49,025 nt of DNA from Branchiostoma floridae (Eukaryota; Chordata; Leptocardii; Amphioxiformes; Branchiostomatidae): the NCBI RefSeq assembly GCF_000003815.2, contig NW_023365757.1, forward strand, positions 1-49,025. Reading direction: 5' to 3'. Under the pieces are notes generated by a model. The model did no database searches. It was given only the letters and a program-made list of their open reading frames with translations, and had not been told where the DNA came from. Positions 19,965 through 29,951 of the stretch are shown one piece after another; position 1 is the first letter of the stretch; each line of letters begins with the position of its first letter. Made by a program: the position numbers and the translations under genes.

Positions 19965-21945
19965 GTGCAGACATTGACTTCAAACATGCGGAGAACGATA
20001 TCGCAGGCACAGTATTATACCTGGCTTCCATGGCTGGCAATGTAGACATAGTGAGTCTGCTGCTCCGCAAGGGGGCGTCTGTGGTGGAAAGAACCGCTTC
20101 ATTTGCCCCACTTCATGCAGCAGCTTTGAAAGGTAGGTTTGGTTATGTTGATTATATAGATGCCATCTACCGGCGCAAAAATGGACTACACTGTACATCG
20201 AACAAAGAAACGACAAACTGAGCAAATATATACCGTAAAATGCGAAAGCCAAAGTCAGTTGCGAAAAAAATGAAGAATCTATTGTTTGGTATACCATGTT
20301 CCTTGTGATCGGTCATTTTTCAACCTTCCTGATCACTTAGATATCATAATGAATGTTTTTTTTTGACAAATATTTTCTTGACAGGCTCTTTTTTATTCGC
20401 ACGCTCGAACCTGTTTTGGAGTTATTATCAAACTTTTAATACTTCAAAACAAATTCTTGTCCGTAACGCGTGCAGACGTGTGTCCGTGCGTCCGTGCGTC
20501 CGTGCGTCCGTCGGTGTGTGGTTAGATCTTGATGAGATCGGGATATGGTTAGATTTTGGGCCCGGTCCCGCGCCCTTGCTGACTTTTTATGGTCCTGTGT
20601 CAGAACTCCCGGTTTTGATATCTTGAGTTCTGGACATGTTATGATTTTTGATAGATACTCGTAGCTCTTGGGCAGAGAATATGCACCCTCACACTCTAGA
20701 GGGAAATATTCTGCATTTGTGCAAAAACGTGGCCTCTCTAGTTTGTAACGGTTTATCAGATTTTCGCGACGCATGGCAAGGATGTGAAGAAATGACTTTT
20801 ATTTACCTGGCATGAGTTATTACATTACATTTCATGTTCCTTGAAGGTAGGCAACATTTACTTAATAATATGCATTTTTTTACGCAAATCCTACGTAGGG
20901 AGGGCAGAAGTGGTGGAATTACTGGTGCAGCACGGAGCAACATTAGACATACAGGACGGCTACAAGAACACACCACTCATGTATGCTTGTGGCTACAACC
21001 ATGTCGACACAGTTCGGCGACTGATTGAGCTCGGAGCAAGACCTGATTGTCTCGACGGTTTTATAGCCCGTAGGCAAGTGTCACATTCTTCCAACAGACT
21101 ATAGAATAAGCGACTGTTTGTGTATGTAAACAAACATTTATACAATTTGGCTTTGAAATGAAAGTGAACCGATCAAAATGAATGGCGTCTAGAGGGTCAA
21201 AATTTAGAATTTTTCCGGACCCTCCAATGATTGTCGCGTGTCTGCGTTGCTTCTTCGGTGCCCCCATGTGCTTCATATTTTGTAAGCAAAAGTTCAACCT
21301 CCCCCCTCCCCCATACGAAATTTGCTGTCGACTTTGTGTAAAGTATAATGATCTATAATGCGACCAAATAGAGAATAGAAGACGCTAGCCTATTGACTTA
21401 GATGAGTTATATCTTCCACTAGGTTGGGAAAACCAGGCGGAAACCTTAACGAGGGTTTTATGCTGGTACACGAGGCGAGGAAGACCAAGCTGTTGAGATG
21501 CTGCAACCCTAGGTGTGGCAAACCAGGCAAAAGGTAGGTTTTGCTACTGGCGGTTTCTCCGTTATTAATAGTTAAACTGTTTTATTTCACTTTGTCTTAG
21601 AACACCCAACTTTGACATCAGGCATATGTTCAGACGTTGTAACCGAAAGCCTATGTCCTGCAAAAAATTACTTATATGAACAGCTGTTGTACTTGTTACA
21701 TTGTCTACAGGAAAACCCTGAAGCTGTGTGCCGGGTGCAAGCTGACCCGCTACTGCAGCCGTGACTGTCAGATACAACACTGGTCTGTCGGACACAAGAA
21801 GTGCTGTGGGCATGATGCGTATTCTGACGAGCAAGCCAACTCCTTCCGGGATTGGGCTTCCTCACTGGCAAATCACATTGAAGAACATGGACAAGAATCA
21901 AGTGTACAACTTTTACAACGTTCAGCGGCGACATATATAAACTGA
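19965..21945 (+). CDS. G5: ankyrin-repeat/MYND-type protein, exons 2-5 (exon 1 missing in gap)
   Basis: Exons are 19965-20132, 20899-21073, 21423-21533 and 21711-21945 (TGA). Phases 1, 1, 2, 2 match the other copies. Ankyrin motifs: LYLASMAGNVDIVSLLLRKG, FAPLHAAALKG, TPLMYACGYNHVDTVRRLIE. MYND: CCNPRC in exon 4, then LCAGC, YCSRDCQIQHW and GHKKCC in exon 5. Exon 3 ends at a GC donor (CGTAG|GCAAGT). Exon 4 is two codons shorter than in G6, and the exon 5 start reads RKTLK rather than RKTGTLK. The tail (SDEQANSFRDW) is the most diverged of the set. Intron 2 carries a repeat-rich insertion around 20390-20770. No ATG exon precedes exon 2 in the readable sequence. Confidence 0.82.
20390..20775. 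repeat. Intron 2 insertion of G5 with a (CCGTGCGT)n stretch
   Basis: 20476-20512 is a short tandem repeat of CCGTGCGT units. It is followed by GGTTAGATCTTGATGAGATC and GGTTAGATTTTGGGCCCGG. None of the other paralogue introns carries this. I cannot define its ends; it is probably a transposon fragment. Confidence 0.4.
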
Positions 21946-22246
21946 TAATTCGATATGAAGCGGTGTTGATTACACGATACTAGTACATCCATTTTGAATG
22001 TAGTGGACGATCAGTGCCATGTTAATATTACTTTTAATACAAGTATCATTGTGATGGCGTCTTAACTCTTAATGTAGAAAATAACATGGCATGTTTTCTT
22101 GTGATTTTGAGTACACATGTACTCAAAATGTTCATGCAGTTTGATATTTTTGATTCCCCTAATCTTGTTGAAGAAAGTTAAGTTAGAGCACAATATAGAA
22201 AGTAGGATTTTTTTACAAAGCCACTTTTGTTGTAAACACTTTTCTA

Positions 22247-22381
22247 GCCTGGATTCCAGACTGTTACAAAGGCATTGAAAGGCCTCGGCTCTAGAGTCTT
22301 AAGCCGACTTGGGGACATGTTGTCCCTAGAGCCAATGAGTTGGCCTGTATAGGCCCTTGAAACAGTCTGGCATCCAGGCTA
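22247..22381. mobile_element. MITE-like unit with TAGCCTGGATTCCAGACTGTT ends (135 bp) in the G5 3' flank
   Basis: The left end TAGCCTGGATTCCAGACTGT and right end ACAGTCTGGCATCCAGGCTA are near-perfect inverted repeats. Longer relatives with extra central DNA lie in the 3' flanks of G2, G3, G4 and G6. MITEs are documented from amphioxus, but I cannot assign this one to a named family. Confidence 0.65.
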
Positions 22382-22407
22382 CCATATTTTCGTTTTCTAT
22401 TTGTAGA

Positions 22408-22516
22408 TAGCCTGTGTTTACACAAGCTCTCGCCGGCTGGGCTTAATGACCCCCTCCCCCCGAGGGAGGCGGCAATCTTAGGGCCGGCCGCTAGGGGCGC
22501 GATTTTAGTCAGGCTA
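22408..22516. mobile_element. 110-bp element with TAGCCTG/CAGGCTA ends and an 8-bp target duplication
   Basis: TTTGTAGA at 22400-22407 is repeated at 22518-22525. Paralogous flanks have the empty site (CTATTTGTAGAGTGTTGTTA at about 29036-29055). The interior is GC-rich (GCCGGCTGGGC, GGGCCGGCCGCTAGGGGCGC), unlike the host DNA. Confidence 0.75.
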
Positions 22517-22990
22517 CTTTGTAGAGTGTTGCTAGATCAATGTCACTGTTGACTTGTGTACTCTGTTGTTACATCAATGTCACTGCATAATCACTGAATC
22601 ATTTTCACATAATAAGATTAACAGAACAGACTGATGAGTTACGGTGTGGTTGTAACAACATGTGGTATTGTTTAGCCATCTTTTATAATTACTACATTTG
22701 TACGAGGCGGCATGGCTTCTTTGATAGGAAAACTATCTGAGTGATACTTTTTAGTGTGGCCATAAGGTATCCTGAAAATACTACATAGTGTTATGCCAGG
22801 ACCCCTAAAATACCCCATAACAGTTATTAGATGGAACATAAAACAACGATCTATCCGTCGGACCTCTGTAACAATGATTATGATATTTTTACCCGAAGGC
22901 TAAATGCAAGTAGAGACTAGTATAGATCTAACATCAACGAGGCAGACCAAAACGGAGAACGATATAGCATGCAGTGAATCCGACAAATCG

Positions 22991-23126
22991 TAATCTCCTA
23001 GCAGATCTTGCGTGGCATAAGACAGTATCATAGACTGGGGAAGGAGTTTAGCTGATGTCGGCTAAATTAACTCCTTCCCCGGCCTTTGATACTGTCTTAT
23101 GCCACGCAAGATCTGCTTGGAGATAA
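22991..23126. mobile_element. 136-bp foldback element, right arm only
   Basis: TAATCTCCTAGCAGATCTTG and CAAGATCTGCTTGGAGATAA are inverted. The hairpin arms carry GCGTGGCATAAGACAGTATC on both sides around GATGTCGGC. ACAAATCG flanks both ends (22983-22990, 23127-23134). The left arm shows the empty site, CGATTTGTCGGGATAACGG near 18740. The interior resembles that of the 7685-8015 element (GTGGCATAAGACAGTA). Confidence 0.9.
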
Positions 23127-23814
23127 ACAAATCGCACAACATTCAAAACTTTTACCCCGCAAGTGCTCAAGACAAACGTGTCAGGCTCGCTAGGTAACTT
23201 AGTTTTTGATTGAAAATTGAGGCATGTTGGAAATGAAGCAGACCCAACGGCAGACAATCACTTCATTGTGTTCTGTGCAACCAGATCTGAAATTCAACAA
23301 TTTTGAAGTAATGTATGCCCGAAGTGAAAATGAAGTGCTGTGCGCGATTGAAGTGTGGGAGTAGGTACTAGGATCAAACAGACTTGAAGTGTGAATTAAA
23401 CTTGAAGTAAAGAAGATTAGACTTGTTGTTTTCAGCTTATCATGTTCTTTCTCATCATTGTGGAAAGCCTATATCTCGTCGAGAGTAGTCCATATTGCCG
23501 CTCTAAAATATTTGTCATATCTTTGAGCAAGCGAGAAGAAGGAGGTAGCGATCCTCACACCCAACATCTGCTTGAAGCAGCAGGCGATGTCGACTGAATG
23601 TATGATGATAGCAGCCAAACGCAAAAAGCACACACCCGGAAGGGCGAATATCAACGCTTTATTAGCATATTTGAGCATCATTTACTTTAAAGCCAGAGTA
23701 GTATTTTTAAAGTATTGTATAGAAAAATATCACCAAAAAATGTAGCAAGGGAATAGAAAAACTGGCTTTTCAAAACTTATTTCTCTAAAGCTTTACGTTT
23801 TCATGTGGCTCTCA

Positions 23815-23841
23815 TGACGTACCAAAACAAAGGCTCACGTG
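23815..23841 (+). promoter_or_regulatory. G6 upstream module: CRE-like TGACGTA plus E-box CACGTG
   Basis: TGACGT (23815-23820) and CACGTG (23836-23841) lie about 65-90 bp upstream of the G6 ATG. Sequence and order match G1, G2 and G4. The position fits a proximal promoter; no clear TATA box is seen. Confidence 0.5.
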
Positions 23842-23906
23842 ACCAAACTCCTCCCCTTGCGTCTTCAGTTCAAATTTTGAAAAGTGTCGACAACGGTCGT
23901 AACGAA

Positions 23907-26900
23907 ATGGCAGAAAAAGCGAATGAAGCTCTACTGAATGCTGCTATCAACGGCTCGGTTGAAGGCGCTGAAGCAGCATTGAAAGCTGGTAAGTCGAACC
24001 CAGTTAACTATTGTAGGAATTTTGGCTACAATTGTGTCAACACTGTTTCCGTTATCTTATCTATCCTCCGGTGTCTTTATTATTAATAGCCTGGATACCA
24101 TACCCCAACCTCAAATATCTTTCGATAGATACTTGAGATCGGGCTGGGGTTTGGATACCAGGCTACCGGTGTCTCCAATAAAAACAACAAACTTTGCTTT
24201 TCTCTCCCCCTCCCCTCAATCAGACGAAATGCTCCAGTTGGTTTTGGACGTCTTTTGGGCCGTTTTTTCGGGTTTTCTATTTCTCTGAGTTTGTGTTTGG
24301 CTGACCGGTCTGGTCTGATTTGTTTTGTTATATCTTGCCTGAAATCTCCCACCAAGCCGACCACCGGAACTGTAAACAGTGTAGCATCTGTGACTCATCT
24401 GTGTACACAGTACTACCAAATTATGGGCAGTTTTCTCCAGGCCTAGTTTTCTTATGCTATTTGCACTTTACTGTTGTTTTACCGTTTTACAAGTGGTTTG
24501 CTGCAGAAATACACGTAAAATTTATCATATAATTTATTGTTAGTTGAATTTTGACAAGAGAGCTCTGAGGTTGTGATCAGTAGGTGACTATCTACATGCA
24601 TATGATAATGACCAAACATTCAAATTTCGCGCCTGACGACAATAGGGCCACGCCAGCTCATTTCCATCTCAAGGCGAGAACAAACCGCTCTGATGTTCGC
24701 CGACAACCTAATTATAAGTCCAGAACATTCTTCCGTAGCCTCCTTCACCGGCGTCTCTACAGTCCAGGGCCTTGGCGAACGTTGTTGCGCACTCCCACCG
24801 GTATATATTCCACTCCAGGCATTTTTCCTTTCCCGGCATATTTTCCTTTCCCGTCGTATTCCCGGATAAAAATCGCGAATCGACGGGTTGGTCATTTCCA
24901 AGAAATATTGAATGTAGAGGTCATAAAGTGTAAAAAAACGGCACATTAAAAAGCGGGCGATTTGAAGCGTTTTGTACATGGTCAAACCCCTTATTTTATA
25001 TGTATATTTATAAGGCGAACTAATGTTATTTCCGTGTGTGTCTACGCTTTTCGCGTTAGCGGTAAATTTCCCGTTATCGGGACGCCGCTATCGGCACCTC
25101 TTTAGACACACCGCCCGGAAATCTGACAGGACACCCGCGGCGCGCGGTGGAATGTAAAATCTGGGTGAAAGTCTACCCCTAAAGATCGCAGTTCTTTTTA
25201 GCTTCACGTTGATATATTGAACAAACGTTAATTTTTTGTTTGCGTACCGCTACCAAGTTATTGAAAATTTAAATACGTGACTTGCATGAGAAATACAAGT
25301 CCCTGACTACGTTGTTGTTTCGCTGACACTTCCCAGGGGTGCCTAAGGAGGGCCCCAATGCCCTTTTGCGTAGAGCGTAATCGGCCGTTTTAATTCTACG
25401 TAGAACGTTGTCGGACGCTCTAATTTAACGTAGAACGTAATCGGTGCATTTTGCGTAGAGCGGAATCAGCCATTTCAATTCTACGTAAAGCGTTGTATCT
25501 ACCCCGAATTTACCGTAGAACGTAATTGATGAATTCAGCGTGTAGCGTAATCGGACCTGACCAAAACCCANNNNNNNNNNNNNNNNNNNNNNNNNNNNNN
25601 NNNNNNNNNNNNNNNNNNNNNNNNNNNNNNNNNNNNNNNNNNNNNNNNNNNNNNNNNNNNNNNNNNNNNNCACGAATATTATGAAATTCGCACGAATCAC
25701 TATGCGAAATCGTACGAATTTTATTAAATTCGCACGAATCACTATGTGACACACACGAGCCTTATGTGATTTGCACGATCCTTATGCAAAAACGGCGGCC
25801 GGGAGGAGGCATGATTTTGAGCGTTTCTACCGGAAATATTTATATTTCAAGGCATGGAATGGACATTTACCGTCGCAAAGATGTATTTGATAGCCTGTGA
25901 GCTACTGTTTAGCTTCATTTCGGCGTGTTACATCGTATTTTCAGTCGCCGAAGCGGCGAAGCCGCCATCTTGAAAATCCCGCTCCGTCTGTCACGTGACC
26001 CCGCCAGTGGTTGCGCAATTTCGCATAAGGATCGTGCAAATCACATAAGGCTCGTGTGTGTCACATAGTGATTCGTGCGAATTCATAAAATTCGTACGAT
26101 TTCGCATAGTGATTCGTGCGAATTCATAATATTCGTGCGTTTTCGCATAGTGATTCGTGTGTATCACATAATATTCGTACGAATTTCATAGGGATCGTGC
26201 AAATGCTTAGGCACCCCTGCTTCCGGTAACTTCGACCACAAAATTTCGATAAAAAAACCCTTTCAAAGCGAACTGTTTGATAGAAGATCCCTTTCTTTCA
26301 GTGATGACCTGCTAAATTATGGCTACGTACTGAAATAACCATGAATGTACGCATAATTCCTGCAGGTATAATAACTACCTCGTACGTAAAAACTCAAGCT
26401 GCCAGCAGTTCATGTGGCGGGAATTTCCCCACCACTGTCATAGCAACGGCCACCACTGTCATAGCAACGGCCAATCGGAGACGCGTAATGGGATTACTTC
26501 ATATAAAATTTGCAGAGATAGCGGCTTCTGGTTTCGGTACAACGTAACTATGTATTGCAGGAGAAAATATTCGGAATCGAACTTGTATTTTTTACAGTTC
26601 TTCCACGAAAATTGTGCAAAAGTAGGTCGTCCAAAACTGTCAGAATGAGACTATTTTTCGCTGACATCCCGCCTGCTTTGAAGGTTGACTGCAGACCCGG
26701 TTGACGTAAGAGCCTACGTGAGAAGGCAGGCCGTGAAAACTATTTTTTCTGCGTAGTTCGGGTTGATTTTTGGGTTGACATTCATTCTACTAGTATATAA
26801 AAAAGTAATTATCGGGAGACTGTTTTCTTATCACTGTATTCTTACCCAGCGTTATGAACATGATCGCTGCTGGCAATTTTCCTCCAATCGACCAATGTTT

Positions 26901-28571
26901 TGCCAATCTGTACCCACCATTTTCGCGCCATATGCTAATAAGCGCGCGCTTTATGCTAAACGTCTAAACCCTGACTCCCGCTAACGCGAGCCCGACGTGT
27001 TCTCTTTATACGCAGTTTGGCGTTGACGGGGACTCCCNNNNNNNNNNNNNNNNNNNNNNNNNNNNNNNNNNNNNNNNNNNNNNNNNNNNNNNNNNNNNNN
27101 NNNNNNNNNNNNNNNNNNNNNNNNNNNNNNNNNNNNNNNNNNNNNNNNNNNNNNNNNNNNNNNNNNNNNNNNNNCGTAATGTAAAGTTCTGATGTGATAA
27201 TCATATCGTGCGTTATGATGGGTGAATTTTTTTTTCACAACACCACGGCTCGCGGCACGCCGCTTGTAGGCGGAGCACTCGAGCAACGTGACCACCGCAA
27301 AATCATATTGCCGTCATGAAATCTCTCTTTTTGAAACGCAGGTGCAGACATTGACTTCAAACATGCGGAAAACGAAAACCATGGCACAACTTTGTACCTC
27401 GCTTCCTTGGCTGGGCATGTTGACATAGTGAGGCTGTTGCTCCGCAAGGGGGCGTCTATGGTGGAAAGAACGGGTTCAATGGCCCCTCTTCATGCAGCAG
27501 CGCTCAATGGTAGGTTTGGTTGTTGATTGATTGAACATACGTAAATGAAGAAATAACTTGTGTTCACATAACATGTATTACATATTCCTTCATGGAAGGC
27601 AACATTCATTGTATTTAATATGCATTTTTCTTTCTTGACGACGCAAATCCTACTTAGGACGGACAGAAGTGGCGGAATTGCTGGTGCAGCATGGTGCAAC
27701 GTTAGATATACGGGACGGCTTCCAGAATACACCACTCATGTATGCATGTGCCTGCCAACGTGTCGACTTAGTTCGGCGACTGCTTGAGCTCGGAGCAAGG
27801 CCTGATTTTCACGACTGTTTTGTAGTCCAGAAGTAAGTCTGACATCCTTCCAATAGGCTATAAAAAAACTGTTTATTATTATTATATAAACATTTATACA
27901 CAAGCTTGACCTTGTAATGAAGCCGGGTCGATTAATCTGATTATGTTTGTTTCTATCTTTCAGTCATTGGTCGTCTGTAAAGTAGAATTCGTCCAAATAG
28001 ACAGTAGTAGAGGCAAGCCTATTGACATTAATATCTTCCACTAGGTTGAGAAGTTTAGGCGGAAACCCTGACAGTGACGAGGGTTTTCAGCTGGTTAAAG
28101 AGGCGAGGAAGTCCAAGCTGTTGAGATGCTGCAACCCTAAGTGTGGCAAACCTGGCTACAGGTAGGTTTTGGTACTGACGGTTCCACCTTTGAGGTCAAC
28201 ATGTTTTATTTCACTTGTCTGAGAAGACCATACTTTGTCATATGTTCAGACGTTGTAACCAAAAGTGTGTAGCTAAAATGACTTATCTGAACAGCGGTTG
28301 TACCTGTTATATATTCTACAGGAAAACCGGAACCCTGAAGCTGTGCGGCCGGTGCAAGCTGACCCGCTACTGCAGCCGTGACTGTCAGAAACAACACTGG
28401 TCTGTCGGACACGAGAAGTGCTGTGGGCATGATGCGTACACTGGCGAGCGAGCCGAGTTCTTCCAGCATTGGAATTTCTTCATAACAAATCACGTTCAAG
28501 AACATGGATTCAAAGCAAGCAAACAACTTTTACAACGTTCAGACATGATGGCGACATTTCTAAACTTATAG
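23907..28571 (+). CDS. G6: ankyrin-repeat/MYND-type zinc-finger protein, complete, 263 aa
   Basis: Five exons join without interruption: 23907-23988, 27342-27509, 27658-27832, 28045-28161 and 28322-28571, 792 nt in all. Residues 1-27 (MAEKANEALLNAAINGSVEG start) come from exon 1. About 28-141 hold ankyrin repeats (TTLYLASLAGHVDIVRLLLR; MAPLHAAALNGRTEVAELLV; TPLMYACACQRVDLVRRLLE). About 168-212 form the MYND finger (CCNPKC, LCGRC, YCSRDCQKQHW, GHEKCC), followed by a tail ending MMATFLNL. All introns are GT-AG, including intron 3 (CAGAA|GTAAGT). It is the mirror copy of G4, from which exon 5 differs at few residues. Intron 1 is about 3.35 kb because of nested insertions. This is the best reference copy in the window. 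Cytoplasmic or nuclear location cannot be read; there is no signal peptide or membrane segment. Confidence 0.88.
25334..26219. mobile_element. 886-bp element with CAGGGGTGCCTAAG ends and a 5-bp target duplication, right arm only
   Basis: The ends CAGGGGTGCCTAAG and CTTAGGCACCCCTG are inverted. CTTCC is duplicated at 25329-25333 and 26220-26224. The left arm has the empty site (complement of GACACTTCCGGTAACTTCG near 16525). Inside, the left part has repeats of CGTAGARCGTAATCGG (25366-25556). Both flanks of the centre carry arrays of GCATAGTGATTCGTGCGAAT-type units, inverted relative to each other (25671-25790 and 26020-26210). A 100-N gap lies at 25571-25670. No transposase was seen. Confidence 0.85.
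26431..26472. repeat. 21-bp tandem duplication in the right arm
   Basis: ACCACTGTCATAGCAACGGC is followed by an identical second copy. The left arm has one copy (complement near 16305-16330). Confidence 0.9.
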
Positions 28572-29395
28572 TTCTTTATGAACCGGTGTTGATTGCATGA
28601 TAACGCCACAGCCATTTTGAATGTAGTGAAAAATCCAAATCAGTGGCATATAATACTTCTATACATGTATCATTCTGATGGCGTCTTTATGTAGAAAATA
28701 ACATGACATGTTTTCTTGTCATTTTTTACACATGTATTCTCTCCAAATGTTCATACGGTTTTGTTTTGCTGATTCGGCTTATCTTGTTGATGAAAGTAAA
28801 GTTATGTTAGAGAGTAGTTAGAGAGTAACATAGAAAGTGGGACTTTTTTACAAAGCAACTTTTGTAGTGAACACTTTTCAAGCCTGGAGGCCAGATTGTT
28901 GCACAGGCCCACTCCTCTGCTCTAGAGCCAACTGTCCTCAATGACCTTGGGAACATGTTGCCCCTGTGGCCTAGGAGTTGACCTGTGTAGGCCCTTGAAA
29001 CAGTTGAGCATCCGGTTTACCGCATTATAGTTTTCTATTTGTAGAGTGTTGTTAGATCAACATCACTGTATGATCACTGAATCGTGTTTCACATAATAAA
29101 ACTATTCTAACAGAGGAGACTGTTGAGTTTATACGGTGTGGTTGTTTTGTGATAAGTTGTGAAAGTGTTTAAGCCATGTATTGTGATAAGCTTCAGCTGG
29201 GAAATTGTTTAAGTCATGTAGAAGCTGGAAAGTGGCAAAGCGTCTAGTTGGTCACTTTTTGGGTGTCTTCATAATAGTACAAAATCCCAAATGTAACAGT
29301 TTTTTTGTGTACGCACCCTCGTACTAAATGTTAGGTCATTTGGTTTTAATGCAAAGGTATACAGACCAAACAATACATTCTTATTGTTAAGATAG

Positions 29396-29397
<2 letters not shown>
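28572..29397. other. G6 3' flank / G7 upstream, mirror of 12860-13760; no gene seen
   Basis: It contains the inverted-repeat unit 28872-29021 and lacks the 13255-13391 foldback found in the left arm. No coding feature is seen. Confidence 0.55.

Positions 29398-29427
<30 letters not shown>
29398..29427. repeat. (CA)n microsatellite, right arm only
   Basis: About 15 CA units. The left arm has a T-rich stretch at the matching place (about 12864-12885) with no CA repeat. Confidence 0.9.
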
Positions 29428-29431
<4 letters not shown>

Positions 29432-29951
29432 ACTCAGCGATTTTCAAGAAATGTAGGCCAAAAGTGAAAATGTGAAAATTAGAAGATTAAACTGCCACTA
29501 AATAGGCTGTTGTTTTCATGTCATCCTGTTCTTTCTCATCAATGTGGAAAAATAGAACTCGTCAAGAACACTCCATATTGTCGCTCTAAACGATTTGTAA
29601 CACACGGAGCAAGCAAGAAGAAGGTAGCGATCCCCACACCCAACATCTGCTTGAAGCAACAGGCGGTGTGGCTGAATGAAAGTGATGGTAGCAGCCAAAC
29701 GCAACCGAAGGGAGAATACCGCGAATATCAACGATTTAGTCGGATATTTGTGCACCAATCACTTAGCGCAAGAGTAGTAATTATATAATATTGTATAGAA
29801 ATAAGGATGATTATCACCGAAAAATGTATTCATAGAACATAAAATTTGCTTCCTTTTCTAGACCTTTACGTTCTCATGTCGCTCTTATGACGTGCCAAAA
29901 CAAAGGCAGAGTCAGGTGTACGTGAAAAGTGTCCACAGCGGTCCTGACGAA

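Larger units (their letters stand above)
25044..27177. mobile_element. Mirror copy of the CGCGTTAGCGGG-bounded insertion in G6 intron 1
   Basis: It begins ACGCTTTTCGCGTTAGCGG and corresponds to 15609-16820 in reverse. It is lengthened by the 886-bp element at 25334-26219 and a 21-bp duplication near 26431. Its far end is hidden by the 137-N gap at 27038-27174; the left arm suggests about 123 bases there. Confidence 0.5.

Noticed and set aside
25739-25760. RAG/Transib-type terminal repeat, from CACTATGTGACACACACG together with the 5-bp target duplication
   Set aside because: The motif is internal, one of many CACTATG copies in the array. The true ends are CAGGGGTGCC, which do not match the CAC(A/T)(A/G)TG end rule.
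25671-26210. CRISPR array, from the repeated ATTCGTGCGAAT units
   Set aside because: Units are degenerate, spacing is not constant, the arrays are inverted around a centre, and the host is an animal genome; they are subterminal repeats of a transposon.
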